NCBI GenBank assembly: GCA_946811185.2
Contig: OX328109.1
Span: 13,428,255 to 13,492,254, forward strand
Source of the DNA: Hippopus hippopus
Lineage: Eukaryota; Mollusca; Bivalvia; Cardiida; Cardiidae
Length of the DNA stretch: 64,000 nucleotides
Direction: 5' to 3'
Under the pieces are notes generated by a model. It was given only the letters and a program-made list of their open reading frames with translations, did no database searches and was not told the DNA's origin. Below are positions 32,085 to 42,562 of the stretch, one piece after another; within the stretch, counting starts at the first letter, position 1, and every line of letters begins with the position of its first letter. The position numbers and the translations under genes were made by a program.

Positions 32085-32440
32085 GTGTTTCAGAAAGTGA
32101 CCTACTTTTTTTTTTTTTTATCGAAAATGACCCATTTTCATGCTCGTCAAATATATTACAAGGACAAGTACTGTGACCAAATTTCATTAGCACTGTACGA
32201 AAAATATGGCCCCTGGAGTGTAAACGATATTTTCCCCTTAGATTCGACTCGGCAATCTACTTTTTGAGCAGATGTAACTAATTTTCAAAGTGGGCGGAGA
32301 CATTATCAAAAAAGATTTAGTCCGATCAACTTTCATAAGCCTACACTTTTCAAGGTGGCCTCTGGCGTTGGCGACACATGACGCATGATGCATACGGCAC
32401 GACCTCAATAGCTCATCGTGAGCACTTCTACTCAAGTAAA
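32085..32440. mobile_element. diverged relative of the 6535 HINE-like element
   Basis: About two units (GAAAATGACCCATTTTC, GTGGCCTCTGGCG) are followed by AATAGCTCATCGTGAGCACTT and CTCAAGT, the degraded 3' hairpin end. Confidence 0.6.
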
Positions 32441-33305
32441 AAAAAAACAAAATGGGCATTTACTTCGGAAAGAGATGCGCGTTTGAGCATGAGCGAAAGT
32501 GTGGGTATGTAATAATCGTTGATTTTAAAAAACATCGGTAATGGGAATAAATGAGTAAATAAATTAAGAATGAACTACAGCAACAACAACAGCAGCGACG
32601 ACGATAATGACAATAATAATAATATAGTCTGCAGTGTTTCTGAAAGTAGCATGCATATAAATGGGTCGAGTACAACTTATCACGAAAAGATAATTTTTAG
32701 AAGACGCACTGAAAATGTACGCGTGTAGATCTATATGTCGTGTGCTTCGGTTCACAAAAGTTCAAAGTGACAAAAGTCGTCTACGATCTTCCCCCGTTTA
32801 TTTAGCTTCCTTCTTGTTGTCTGTCGGATGATGAACGAAAGACAAACAAACTGAATACACTTTTCAGCGATGTTTTAGGAGCAACAGTATAAAATATACA
32901 ACAACAAGATCGTTGGCACCTCTGTTGCTGAAGTTAGAGAGTTGCTTAGTAATCAACGTTACCGTGAAGGTAAAAATACTTGTATACACATTTTTACTAT
33001 TAATTTGGATGATATTTAATACTTCTTGCTTTTTATTAAAAGAGAAAATTTTAGGATTAATTTGCTTTTCATTTCATATAAATTCACTGAGACATCGAAG
33101 GAGATATGCTAAACAATACATGATAGTAGATGGGACTTAAATATAGCATTTCCGTCGTGTGTTTGCCGCAAATACATGGATTTCTGGAATCTATCTTACT
33201 TTCTTTACATTGCTCAGATTTTAATTCCGTTAAGTGGGTCAACCTCTTTTTAACCTATTCGAATGAAAAAATCTTTCAAAACGAAAAGATATGCTTAAGA
33301 TGTAT
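32440..33305. other. no gene seen
   Basis: AT-rich sequence with a short CAACAACAACAGCAGCGACG run. Small open frames only, none recognised. Confidence 0.45.
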
Positions 33306-33309
33306 AGGA

Positions 33310-33865
33310 AATGACATGAATTGGTGTTTGAGATAAAATTTTATTAAACGAGTCTACAGAAATGTTAATAAGCGAGCCTTTGGCTAGCTTAATAACATTT
33401 TTGTGCTCGACAATAACATTTTTGTGCACGATTTTAATAAAGTTTTACCTCAAAAACAAACGCATGTCAGGTTCTTGTTATCACATAAGTGTAAAACAAG
33501 ATTTATAGTCCATAATGTGTTGAAACATAGGCACACATGTATAATGTGTAATGAAATTTACATGAAGCCTATTCGCCTCTTTGACAGGTATATTACGATC
33601 GAAAAGTAGTTCCAAAGAAGCTTGCATACATTGATTTTGTTTTGAATCTGAAAGTGATTAAATTAACAACTTTATCATGATTACGAACTTCGACTGTTAA
33701 TTTCACTAAGGAACCTAGGTCAGTAATGTTTTAGAAATGAGGTGTACCATTAAAGTGTTAACTAAATACAGCGCTATTTTCTTATCTCACACGTGTGTAA
33801 GACAAGAAAGTTCGTAATGGCTGTATTACATTAAAACAAGTGGAGTTATGTGATAAACACTCTCA
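33310..33865 (+). repeat. family E repeat, most complete copy
   Basis: It runs from TTTGAGATAAAATTTTATTA to GGAGTTATGTGATAAACA. The left part matches 11820-11985 and the right part matches 28800-29145. No coding region is visible. Confidence 0.65.
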
Positions 33866-33991
33866 TGTATAAGTGTGGCCGGACCATGCCCTCTTTTTAC
33901 TAGTTTCATTTGGTATTTAATTCTTGCAACGTTGGTCGTAGAAAAAGACTAATCAGTCTATTTATTTATAGAAAACAAACATCAATCAAGT

Positions 33992-34382
33992 ATGACTAAC
34001 AGAAGCTATAGAATGGGAAATTTTGGACAGATAACGGTGTGTAACTGGGAAGAGGTTGAACCTGGGATGGCCGTTTATTTGAAATACATCGGTTTTTGGC
34101 ACGCGGTTCTAGTCACTGAAACAGAGCCTGATAACGATTTTTTGCACGGAATACATTACGGATGGAAGGGTTTTTTCACAAGTCGAACAGTCATGGAGGA
34201 GGCATTCGAAGTGGATTTAAGACGGAATGAGCTCTACAAGGTAATCATTCCAGAAAAAAATTAGAGTCTCCAACGACGCTGCAATAGAAAGAGGTCGCCG
34301 AAGGATTGGAGAGAAGCAGTTCAACATTTTTACAAATAGATGAAGCCATATGGTTTTGCAGTGCATTTTGAAAGGGTATTAA
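33992..34382 (+). pseudogene. LRAT / NlpC-P60-like domain, frameshifted, TGA at the catalytic Cys position
   Basis: The first frame (33992-34264, 90 codons) starts MTNRSYRMGNFGQ and reads VEPGMAVYLKYIGFWHAVLV, HGIHYGWKGF, MEEAFEVDL and ELYKVI. That is the order of the LRAT/PLAAT fold: catalytic-type His in WHAV, IHY strand, EE segment, LYKV strand. It stops at TAG 34262, just after a run of seven A (34254-34260). One frame over, the domain continues as NDAAIERGRRRIGEKQFNIF and TNR, then TGA (34341) followed by SHM, and ends at TAA 34380. In PLAAT proteins the sequence there is N-C-E-H-F with catalytic Cys. Alternatives are a pseudogene, an A-run sequencing error with Sec or Ser recoding, or an exon ending at AAG|GTAATC (34240). 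Confidence 0.62.
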
Positions 34383-34644
34383 TTAAGTGTTACTGTATAA
34401 CGTTGACAGCATGATACGATCAATTACATGAGTTAAAGAATAAATACGTCCAATCTAGGAAGAAAAAAGAAATGCAAGAATCACAAACTATCTAGAAACC
34501 TACTTCAATAGAATGCATTGAAACAATGAAATTAACACGAACCTCCTGTCGTTTTTTGTCGACGAGTTTACTGATTTGAATACTTAAATTTTGAAGCAAG
34601 AAGTGGTATAACCAAATAAATTCTTCGTCGTTTTCTCTTTATGT

Positions 34645-34920
34645 CATTCATTCCTTCGTACTCTTTGTGTCGGTCTTGTTTTATCTCTCTGTGTGCCACT
34701 TTGTTTACCTGTCTGTCTGTCTGTCTGTCTTTCTGATTTTTGTATGTTTGTCTTTCTCTTTTTTTTTTGTCTGTCTGTTTTTTTTTTTTTTTTTTTTTTT
34801 TTTGTCTGTCTGTTTTTGTCCGTCTGTCTCTGGTTTTTTTGTCTGTCTGTCTATTTTTGTCTATCTGTCTGTCTATTTTTGTCTATCTGTCTGTCTGTCT
34901 TTTGATTGATCTCTCGTCTA
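34645..34920 (+). repeat. (TCTG)n / poly-T compound microsatellite
   Basis: Runs of CTGT and TTTTT with a 22-base T tract. Cysteine- and phenylalanine-rich frames here are artefacts. Confidence 0.92.
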
Positions 34921-34978
34921 TCTCTCTGACCTCTGTCTCACTCCTACTTTCTGGTTCATCACTGTCTGCGATAGTTTG

Positions 34979-35600
34979 ACATAAAAACACGAGGCCTGAA
35001 AGCTGTCCGTAGCCTTGGCACGTTTATCAATGCAGAACAAGTATCTGACCCTGGCCTAGTGGTTAAAGCTGACCAAACATTCCCGGTTTTTCAAAACCCT
35101 GGGAAAGAGGGCTTTGGAAAACATTGTGGGAAAAGAAAAAAATGCTGGTAACCAGCATTTTCTTTTTTTCCCACAATATTTTCAACTCTATGAGAGAGAT
35201 TAAGCTTATTTCAACCAATTTTGAATATGTCCTCCTCGGTTGTTTTGAATTTGAAAGAGTCTAAAATTTGTCGTGTGGAAAGGGTCAAATTAACTTAAGC
35301 CGTAGGTACAGCTGAAATACTGTTGAAAATAACAACATAGAATATGATGCTAATTTGGATCTGAACGGATCTACAGGGTAATTTTTTCTAAGCGCTACCT
35401 TTGCTATTTATTTGTGGATGTCACTTCTTACTCGCAAAGGCTACTTTGCCGCAAGCACCAATCACAACTCGGCCGATTCCGTACCTACATCTAACTTGAT
35501 CAACGGATCACCCGAGGTTTGCCGAATGCGTCACAAGCAATATGAGAAATTTCACTGAACTTAAATCGGACGGCGGAACCTCGTGTTTTTATCATGTACG
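34979..35600. mobile_element. possible element with inverted ends CATAAAAACACGAGG
   Basis: ACATAAAAACACGAGGCC at 34980 and CCTCGTGTTTTTATCATG at 35578 are inverted. A family A copy lies within. The terminal repeats are short, so this is tentative. Confidence 0.4.
35067..35287 (+). mobile_element. family A MITE
   Basis: The core at 35117-35185 is good; the ends are eroded (GACCAAACATTCCCGG, GTGTGGAAAGGG). Confidence 0.78.
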
Positions 35601-35681
35601 TTTGTCCAGCTTCTGTCAATATCTTAGTATAAAAGCCATCTTTGCAGGCTATTATACATGTTCAGTTTTTTTAGAAGATAA

Positions 35682-35845
35682 ACCCTTAGGCTGATAAGCA
35701 CGACTCAAGGAGTTTTGCTGACAGTGTAGATCAAGATCAGACTGCACAGGTCGTGCAGACTGATTTTTGATCTAGACTGTCTGATAAGGAGCTTGGGTTT
35801 TACTATCGGCTTGAAATTTTCATTTCACTTATCTAGCATGTTTTC
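35682..35845 (+). mobile_element. family D MITE, right end lost
   Basis: AAACCCTTAGGCTGATAAGC and the GTAGATCAAGATCAGACTGC arm with its partner are present. It runs into a family A terminal fragment at 35848-35905. Confidence 0.75.
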
Positions 35846-35907
35846 TTTGTCTTTTGCAAATGTTTTCAGTTTTGGGCAAGTCTATAATTTTGTCGTTTGG
35901 CGAAGAT

Positions 35908-36067
35908 TTATGCCTGGATTCAATGCACCTACGCATGTGTTTGGCCTGACTTTCTTTTACCGGCACTGATACATTTTCTTTTCAAGCCACTGACTACAAC
36001 TCTCGTACATGCATCAGAACTGAAAGGCGAAAAATCAAAGAAAATTTACCTCAACCGGATATCGTCC
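35908..36067 (-). mobile_element. SINE body, inverted near-copy of 36590-36745
   Basis: CTCAACCGGATATCG, ATCAAAGAAAATTTACCTCA and GCACCTACGCATGTGTTTGG recur almost base for base in the plus-strand SINE 520 bp away. The tRNA-like head is missing in this copy. Confidence 0.82.
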
Positions 36068-36136
36068 TCGTGGATTATTTATTGTGCCTCATAACTCACA
36101 ACTGTGAACAACCATAGAAAGAAGATTATTTCTTAA

Positions 36137-36351
36137 TTAACCCTAATCCTGCTAAATAACTAAAATCAAATTTTCAATTCAATTGCAAAACACCCAAAAT
36201 ATTGCTATTTCAAAGTTATGTTTTGGGGAAATAATATCTCCTTATCGGACAGTGTAGATCCAAGATCAGACTGCACGTTCTGTGCAGTCTGATCTTGATC
36301 TGCACGGTCCGCAAAAGGTCAGTGAGTCGCGCTTAGCAGCCTAAGGGTTAA
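36137..36351 (-). mobile_element. family D MITE, full length
   Basis: TTAACCCTAATCCTGCTAAA lies at the left and GCTTAGCAGCCTAAGGGTTA at the right with TTAA on both sides. The central palindrome is on CAGACTGCACGTTCTGTGCAG. Confidence 0.9.
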
Positions 36352-36531
36352 TATAAGTAGTGGAGAATGGACGATAGGACCGCTGTGTGAAAGTCTAATT
36401 ACACAATCTGAACACCACGATTCGTTTTTCTGTCATCACCAAAGCAACGCCTAGAGAGAAGCAGAAAGATGTGAAACATGCTGTAAATCTACGAACGTAG
36501 AGCCTTTTATTGTCCCTTCCAACTTTGAGAA

Positions 36532-36778
36532 CCCGGCCAGATAGCTCAATGGTTAGCGTATCTGACTCGTGACCGTCTGGTTGCTGGATCGATATCCGGT
36601 TGAGGTAAATTTTCTTTGATTTTTCGCCTTTCAGTTCTGATGCATGTACGAGAGTTGTAGTCAGTGGCTTGAAAAGAAAATGTGTCAGTGCCGGTAAAAG
36701 AAAGTCAGGCCAAACACATGCGTAGGTGCATTGACCGCTGTGATATGACCTAAGCAGTTAAATAGGTGTTAAAGTCCA
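36532..36778 (+). mobile_element. tRNA-derived SINE, nearly full length
   Basis: The head is CCAGATAGCTCAATGGTTAG (A box), with a diverged B box, GGATCGATATCC. The body is shared with 35908, the tail is CGCTGTGATATGACCTAAGC, and the end is GGTGTTAAAGTCC. Confidence 0.85.
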
Positions 36779-36787
36779 TACAAACAG

Positions 36788-36982
36788 ACTAATCCAACAT
36801 TGGAATCCGTGTTGCGAGGAAGCAAGTTTGATGACGCTGATGACACGCCTATTGTTGCCGTTTATTGTCTGGCCAATGATCTCAAAATACCAAAGGAGGA
36901 TTCCACATCACTCTTTGGCATATGGGTCTGTATGCGGGTGGTGTATGTCCACCGTATGAAGGAGAATATTTCGAACGAAAAG
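36788..36982 (+). pseudogene. unidentified exon-like coding block with one frame change
   Basis: After the acceptor-like CAAACAG the frame reads TNPTLESVLRGSKFDDADDT and PIVAVYCLANDLKIPK. In the next frame, from about 36895, it continues GGFHITLWHMGLYAGGVCPP and YEGEYFERK to a donor-like AAAAG|GTAATG. Both halves look protein-like, and the switch falls at GGAGGA. I do not recognise the family. It may be an exon with a base error or a decayed exon. Confidence 0.35.
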
Positions 36983-36993
36983 GTAATGTTATA

Positions 36994-37199
36994 AACCCTT
37001 TCAGCGCCGAATAAACCAAATGGACATTTTCATCTTAGAATTAGAGCCAGATAATTGCAGTTTCGTGGCTGCCTTTTGGAGTGTTTCAGCAAAGCGGACA
37101 GTTAGATCAAAGATCAGACTGCACATTTTGTGCAGTCTGATCTTGATCTACGCTGGCCGCAAAGGCAACTTTGGTAGTGAAAGTCGCATGAAGGGTAAA
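36994..37199 (+). mobile_element. family D-related element with CCCTTTCAGCGCC ends
   Basis: The central palindrome resembles family D (AGATCAGACTGCACATTTTG), but the ends are AACCCTTTCAGCGCCGAA and GAAAGTCGCATGAAGGGT, so it is a separate subfamily. Confidence 0.65.
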
Positions 37200-37845
37200 G
37201 ATTCTACAAATACATTCTTCCTTCAATGAGTGTTTGTTTCGCGTACTGATATCGGACGCAGCTTTGTGGTTAGGGAACTTGTATCGGTATAATTATTTAG
37301 GTTAATTTGGACTGTATTGTATATATAAAACAAATATCTTTGAACGTTTTTTTTTTTTTTAGAAAAATTCGTATTGTTAAATGTGTAACACTTTTCTAGA
37401 TACTTCTCGAACACCCCTCATGTGCTGAAGTAAATGATATTAAATTCACAAGATGTTAGAGCATTTTGACGTGACCCAAATAAGTCTGGCAAGCTAAAGA
37501 GGAACTTTTTAGATATTCAGCGGCGTATTTATTTATTTATTTATTTATTGTTAAACACTGATAAATGCTTCAAAGTACATGTACACTTTTCCTTTCACAA
37601 AAAAAAAAAAATGGAAGTTAAATGGTAAAAAGGTGCAGATTTCGTATTCAGTTCACAGGTTATGTCTGTTTTTAGGACATCAAATCTGACTTCATTGTAT
37701 ATGCTTATTTGAAATCGATCCCAGATTGTCGACGTGGTTTACTGATCACGTGGCATTCCCACAAACCTTTGCGAAATTTTTGTGCGAAATCTGAAAATAC
37801 CTTACGAGGCCATGTAGCCAATCAAGGAAATACCACTGATATATA
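37200..37845. other. no gene seen
   Basis: AT-rich sequence with two A/T runs and a short TTTA repeat (37526-37549). Confidence 0.45.
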
Positions 37846-38110
37846 TGAGCCTTGCTCTGGCAAACGGGGGCTTAATGTATCTCGGTGATGCATTATACCA
37901 ATCACGCCATCAGATAATTATGGATATACAGTAGCCACTTTTTTTTAAACAACCGAATTAATCATAAAGTAGACTGGTCCTTGGACATACGGAAAATTGA
38001 CCAATAGCGAAAAGTTTCGTCCCGGGTCAGCCTGCGCGGACTGCGCAGGCTGACCTGGTTCGATACTTTTCGCAGATGCATTAAACCCCCTTTTCACAGA
38101 GCATGGCTCA
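37846..38110 (-). mobile_element. family B MITE, full length
   Basis: TGAGCCTTGCTCTGGCAAAC lies at the left and CACAGAGCATGGCTCA at the right. The palindrome is on GGTCAGCCTGCGCGGACTGC. Confidence 0.9.
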
Positions 38111-38167
38111 TACTTTTATTACACCTGTCGTTTTTCGTAACTGATGGTTTGCCAGCTATCGCCCTTT

Positions 38168-38380
38168 TTAAACCTTATCCTGCTACATAAGTGAAATGAA
38201 ATTTCAAGCAGATTTTAAAAAGCCAAATTTCGCTACTTCAAAGGTATTTTTGAAAGGAAAAGATATCTCCTTATCGGATAGAGCAGATATAAGATCAGAC
38301 TGCACGTTCTGTGCAGTCTGATCTTGATCTACTCTGTCCGCAAAAGGTCAGAGAATCGCGCTTAGCAGCCTAAGGGTTTA
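38168..38380 (-). mobile_element. family D MITE, full length
   Basis: TAAACCTTATCCTGCTACAT lies at the left and GCTTAGCAGCCTAAGGGTTT at the right, with a strong central palindrome. Confidence 0.86.
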
Positions 38381-38555
38381 TTGTGTGATGAATCATTTTT
38401 GAAGTTTACTGAGAATAAAAATCTGAATAGTCACCTGTAACTAAACATTATAGTTCTGATTTTGATCTATCCCACATCTTGTTTTCATTTTGATAGTTCT
38501 TGTGCTTTCATATGATCTAACCAAACCAATTTAACTTTTCAAGGTCTGCGACCCC

Positions 38556-38765
38556 TATTTTTCATATTGAAAGACAGAAGCTGCCGAGATTGGCCGAATA
38601 GCCTGTACGAAAACGTCGATGTTACATGATACTTACTGATGAGTTCGTGAGTCCACGGCCCCTAACTCTCATATCAAAAGACGGAAACTGCCTAGATTGG
38701 CCGAATTGCCTTTAGGAAAACGTCGATGTTACACGATATTTACCGATGAGTTAGGTGTCGTAATC
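38556..38765 (+). repeat. 105-bp tandem dimer, arm 1 of an inverted pair
   Basis: Two head-to-tail units contain AGACAGAAGCTGCCGAGATT and AAAACGTCGATGTTACATGA. An inverted dimer of the same unit lies at 39541-39770. Confidence 0.8.
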
Positions 38766-38936
38766 CTTAACAAACAATAACATTTTTAACGACCACGTCG
38801 GAGAAAGCAAGCATTTTCTCTTTTTCCCTCAGTCTTTTATCTTTCAGAAACACATCTCGTCATTTGAACCGCACTTAATTTGTCGTCTGCGTCTGCTTTC
38901 AATTTGGGTTAGGTACGTCGTCTAGTACAGAGTTAA
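38762..38936 (+). mobile_element. family A MITE, left core arm lost
   Basis: AATCCTTAACAAACAATAAC and the right arm only. It ends at the TTAA where the next copy begins. Confidence 0.7.
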
Positions 38937-39161
38937 CCCTTTACCACACAATCACGAGTTTTTACGACCCTGCCAAAGAAGCCTTTTGAAAACATTGAGG
39001 GAAAAGGAGAAAATGCTGGTAACCAGCATTTTCTCATTTTCCCACAATGTTTTCTGTTCTTTCAGAGACAAATTCTACCAAATTAGCCACATATGATAAG
39101 TCGTCTATAAATGCTTTCAATTTGGACCGGTGTAAGATTTTGTCGTCTGGTAGAGAGTTAA
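38933..39161 (+). mobile_element. family A hairpin MITE, full length
   Basis: TTAACCCTTTACCACACAAT lies at the left and GTCTGGTAGAGAGTTAA at the right. It shares its left TTAA with the previous copy. Confidence 0.9.
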
Positions 39162-39540
39162 GGTAAACGATACAATATCAAAACAGTTTCTGTACTTATA
39201 AAGAAAGTAATGCAACTCGGAAAAATACATTATGGTGTAATTTCTAGCACAAATTAAGCATTCATTAATATTCTTAAATATTCAAATGTCCTCGTTTTCT
39301 ATATTTTGACTCTTACAATCAAACCTTTAAACGTGATGCATCGTTGCAAAAACATTTAAGTAAAGGCCGAGATCTGATAAATTAACGATTTTTTTAAAAA
39401 GATATTTTAAGAAATTTAACGAATGTTCACGAATATGGAAACACGCTTACTTGCATAATATTATGAATGTTTATCAACCAAACCGTTCGTTTAAACTTAG
39501 GTTTTAGTTCTTTTCACCAACTCTGAAACATGTTCCGCTA

Positions 39541-39770
39541 CTGAAGGATAACGACCCCTACCACATCGGTAAATATCGTGTAACATCGACGTTTTCGTAA
39601 AGGCTATTCGCCCAATTTCGACAGCTTCCGTCTTTTAATATGAGAGTTCGGGGCTGTAGACTCACCATCTCATCGGTAACTATCGTGTAACATCAACGTT
39701 TCGTAAAGGCTATTCTGCCAATCTCGGCAGCTTCCGTCTTTTAATATGAGAGTTAGGGGCCGTACACCTT
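39541..39770 (-). repeat. 105-bp tandem dimer, arm 2 of an inverted pair
   Basis: CATCGGTAAATATCGTGTAA and GACAGCTTCCGTCTTTTAAT occur twice, inverted relative to 38556-38765. Confidence 0.8.
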
Positions 39771-39774
39771 AAAG

Positions 39775-39918
39775 TAATCCCTCTCGGTGATTGCTACCTG
39801 GAAACCTTGATCAGCACCCGTGCTGTGACATTGGTATTTCGGAGGTTTGACTCCGCCCACAGGATTTGAACCTAGAGCTTCTGTCTGTAGCGCTGGTCTT
39901 CAACTGAGATATGGGGGT
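39775..39918 (-). mobile_element. tRNA-derived SINE fragment, second type
   Basis: On the minus strand, TATCTCAGTTGAAGACCAGC is A-box-like and GCTCTAGGTTCAAATCCTGT carries a good B box (GGTTCAAATCC). The 3' body differs from the 36532 family. Confidence 0.65.
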
Positions 39919-40079
39919 ACGGCGTGTCCTGTCTCTCACCATGTTTTTCAGATTTCTCTGTATTCAGCCTTTGCTTAAGTTTGCATATGCACACATGGAT
40001 TCGAACATATATCAACGATGTGAATTTAATATTATATTGTGTCGTTGTAAGTGCTCTCGTGTGTCTGTGTCTGTCTGTG

Positions 40080-40368
40080 TGTCTGTGTGTCTACCTACTC
40101 GACCAAACATCTCTGTCTCAGATACACACCTTTTTTTTTTTCAAAATACAAGCGACGTCTTTGCATTCATTATAGCATTTTGATTTTATAACAGGCTAGT
40201 CCAATCCTGCACCTTCCCGCCGTCCTTCCGTCTGTCTGTTTGTTTACCAACCTACTCAATCAACCATTCCTGTCTCAAAACACACCTTTCTTCAAAATAC
40301 AAGCCACGTCTTTGCATTCATTAAAGTATTTTGATTGTATAACATGCCCGGCCAATCCTGCACAAGGA
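40080..40368 (+). repeat. tandem duplication of about 148 bp
   Basis: CTGTCTCAGATACACACC through CCAATCCTGCACC is repeated as CTGTCTCAAAACACACC through CCAATCCTGCACA. A CTGTGTCTGT microsatellite precedes it. Confidence 0.82.
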
Positions 40369-40410
40369 CATGAACGCCCACCATTAGGCTGATATTTGAT
40401 ATGTTTCACA

Positions 40411-40635
40411 GGGTAACTCTTTACGAAAACGGCAAATTTTTAGACTGGTTGCTATCGAAAGCAATTGCAGACGACAAATTCGATGTATTCCAAATGATGG
40501 GGATTTTGTTTGAAATGCTAGAAAATATTGTGGGAAAAGGAGAAAATGCTGGTTACCAGCATTTTCTCCTTTTCCCACAATATTTTCAAAAGGCTGTCTT
40601 CCCCAGGGTCGTTCAAACTGAGGATTGTGGGTAAA
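40411..40635 (-). mobile_element. family A hairpin MITE
   Basis: The core at 40520-40588 is near-perfect; the ends are GTAACTCTTTACGAAAACGG and GAGGATTGTGGGTAAAAG. Confidence 0.82.
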
Positions 40636-41039
40636 AGCTTGAGGGCTAGAAATTACATGGACAGAGATCAGCCAAGTGGCAGAGCGAGTCTTGACCTTTC
40701 ATCTTTGTCTCTCCCACAATGTTTGCTCTTTCGTTGCCCTCGATGTTTCATAACTAGTCTCGCTACCAAGGTATATCTATAGAAATTGACGTCAAGAAAG
40801 GTCGCTTTCTTACGATATTTGATTATCACCCTGATATGGCCCTTCCTCGAGCCCTCTATTTAAGTTCTCACTTCATCAAGGTAAAGCTAGTATAAGAAGA
40901 CAGACATCGAAACTGAAAATGTCGTAAGTAACATAATTTTTTCTTTTTTTTTTTTTCGATTTTTAATCATGTACATTAATGATGTTGATGACGATGCTGG
41001 TACTACCGTTGACGACGGCAATAATTGTGATGGTGATGA

Positions 41040-41150
41040 TAAAATTGATGATGAGGATGATCCTCATATTGATGATGATATGATATTGATGATGATGATA
41101 TGATATTGATGATGATGATATGATATTGATGATGATGGTGGTGGATGGTG
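41040..41150 (+). repeat. GATGAT-rich minisatellite
   Basis: The unit GATGATGATATGATATT is repeated about four times at 41066-41135 within a wider GAT-rich tract. Confidence 0.9.
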
Positions 41151-41224
41151 CTTCTGACGAAGGCAAGGACCATTGCAGATGATCAGAACCTGCGATCTGA
41201 TTTTGAATCTACGCTGTCCGCTGT

Positions 41225-41810
41225 TTGTTTAAAAAAAAAAAAACTATTTTGTTGAAACTACATTTATGGCGTTTGCATTTTCCCCTCCGATTAAGTATAT
41301 GTATACCTCTAGATTTAACGACGTATATCACAAATTTTTTCGAACGGACAGATTTTTTAAAAACTTTGCACATACAAAGTTCATCATGTCTCTACATGAC
41401 AGTAAAAAAAGATGTGGGTCACCGTGCGCTTTTCTGAGAAATTTGCCTTTGAAAAGGGTATATATACAGTTCCAAAATTAAGCTTATATTGGATTTAAAC
41501 CGCCTTTCTTTAATAGTCAGTGTAAAGGGAAAATTACCGGAAGAATATACAAATATACATCATTTTAATGAAAATTCATTTAGTTTTGCACAAAAAAATA
41601 TATAAAAGCCTAGTTTTGAGCATAGTAAATGTACAAATATGCATGTCATATATAGACCATTGAGTTAAAAAGGGAGATAATTTCTTACACTTACAGTATT
41701 TATAATTCTAAATAATAAGAAAAAATAAAAATGGCATCTATCCGTGCTTATTTCGCCAAAAAACAAGATGAAGCTCACTGTGGAAGTTAATTTTTCAAGG
41801 AAAAGCATAG
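41225..41810. other. no gene seen
   Basis: Short open frames only. A fragment with a family D-like arm (TGATTTTGAATCTACGCTG) lies just before it. Confidence 0.4.
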
Positions 41811-41816
41811 GATAAA

Positions 41817-41905
41817 AGCGCAGCAGACATAGTGGGAAAAGGAAAATTTGATCACTAGGAGCTATTTCTCCTTTTCCAACAATAATTTTCAAAGTGGAAA
41901 CAGCT
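41817..41905. mobile_element. family A core relic
   Basis: ATAGTGGGAAAAGGAAAA and TTTCTCCTTTTCCAACAATA remain. Confidence 0.55.
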
Positions 41906-42421
41906 ATTCTTCCACAGCTTTGTAGTTCCTGCCTCTGTTTGCTTGTTTTATGCAACGCCATGTCAACAGTATTTTGATTATTCCACGGTGACAGTTCACA
42001 GCTCCATTTTTTTCTCTATACTAATACTACCCGAAGAAAGTGCTTCTTGTTTCAGTGCACCAATAGTAGTACCATATTATGCAAAAAATACATTGGCGCA
42101 CTTTTTATACATTATTCATGACAAAAACACATGCGCAGTAGGATGCGCGCGAACATTTGTGATAATTACGTCGTTAAGGCTTCAGCGTTAACAGTTTACA
42201 GTAGAATCGGGGCGCTCTATAACTCTAAAACCCCGGTTACGACCTTGTTGCACCCATCCTTAATAGGACACGAGGTCGGTATACATCTATCTTTATATTT
42301 TTGGCTTTAGGGTTAAAGTTTACCCTAGAATCTCGGTGCTTAACAATTCTAAACCCCGGTTACAACCTTGTTGCATATATATTTGAGAGAACACAGTTCT
42401 ACATGTTCACATTTATTTTAG

Positions 42422-42562
42422 ACGTGGTTTACAATGCATGAAACAAGGTGTACGGATAGTTTTTATGGGGAGTGCTCGAGTTGGAAAGACGGCGATCATT
42501 AGACGGTTCCTTGACAAGAAATTCCAACCGGATTACGAGGAAACTGTCGAGGACATGTACCG
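42422..42562 (+). CDS. RASD-like GTPase exon with the P-loop
   Basis: It lies between ATTTATTTTAG and TACCG|GTAAGA and encodes RIVFMGSARVGKTAIIRRFL and the switch I region. If translation starts at 42438, the first 16 bases are 5' UTR; otherwise they are coding. Confidence 0.85.

Noticed and set aside
34380..34600. SECIS-like signals (ATGA at about 34527, TGAT at about 34571)
   Set aside because: I could not pair the expected helix between them by eye, so this does not support a selenoprotein; an RNA folding search is needed.
34645..34979. Cysteine- and phenylalanine-rich open frames
   Set aside because: They come from the (TCTG)n and poly-T tract in three overlapping frames.
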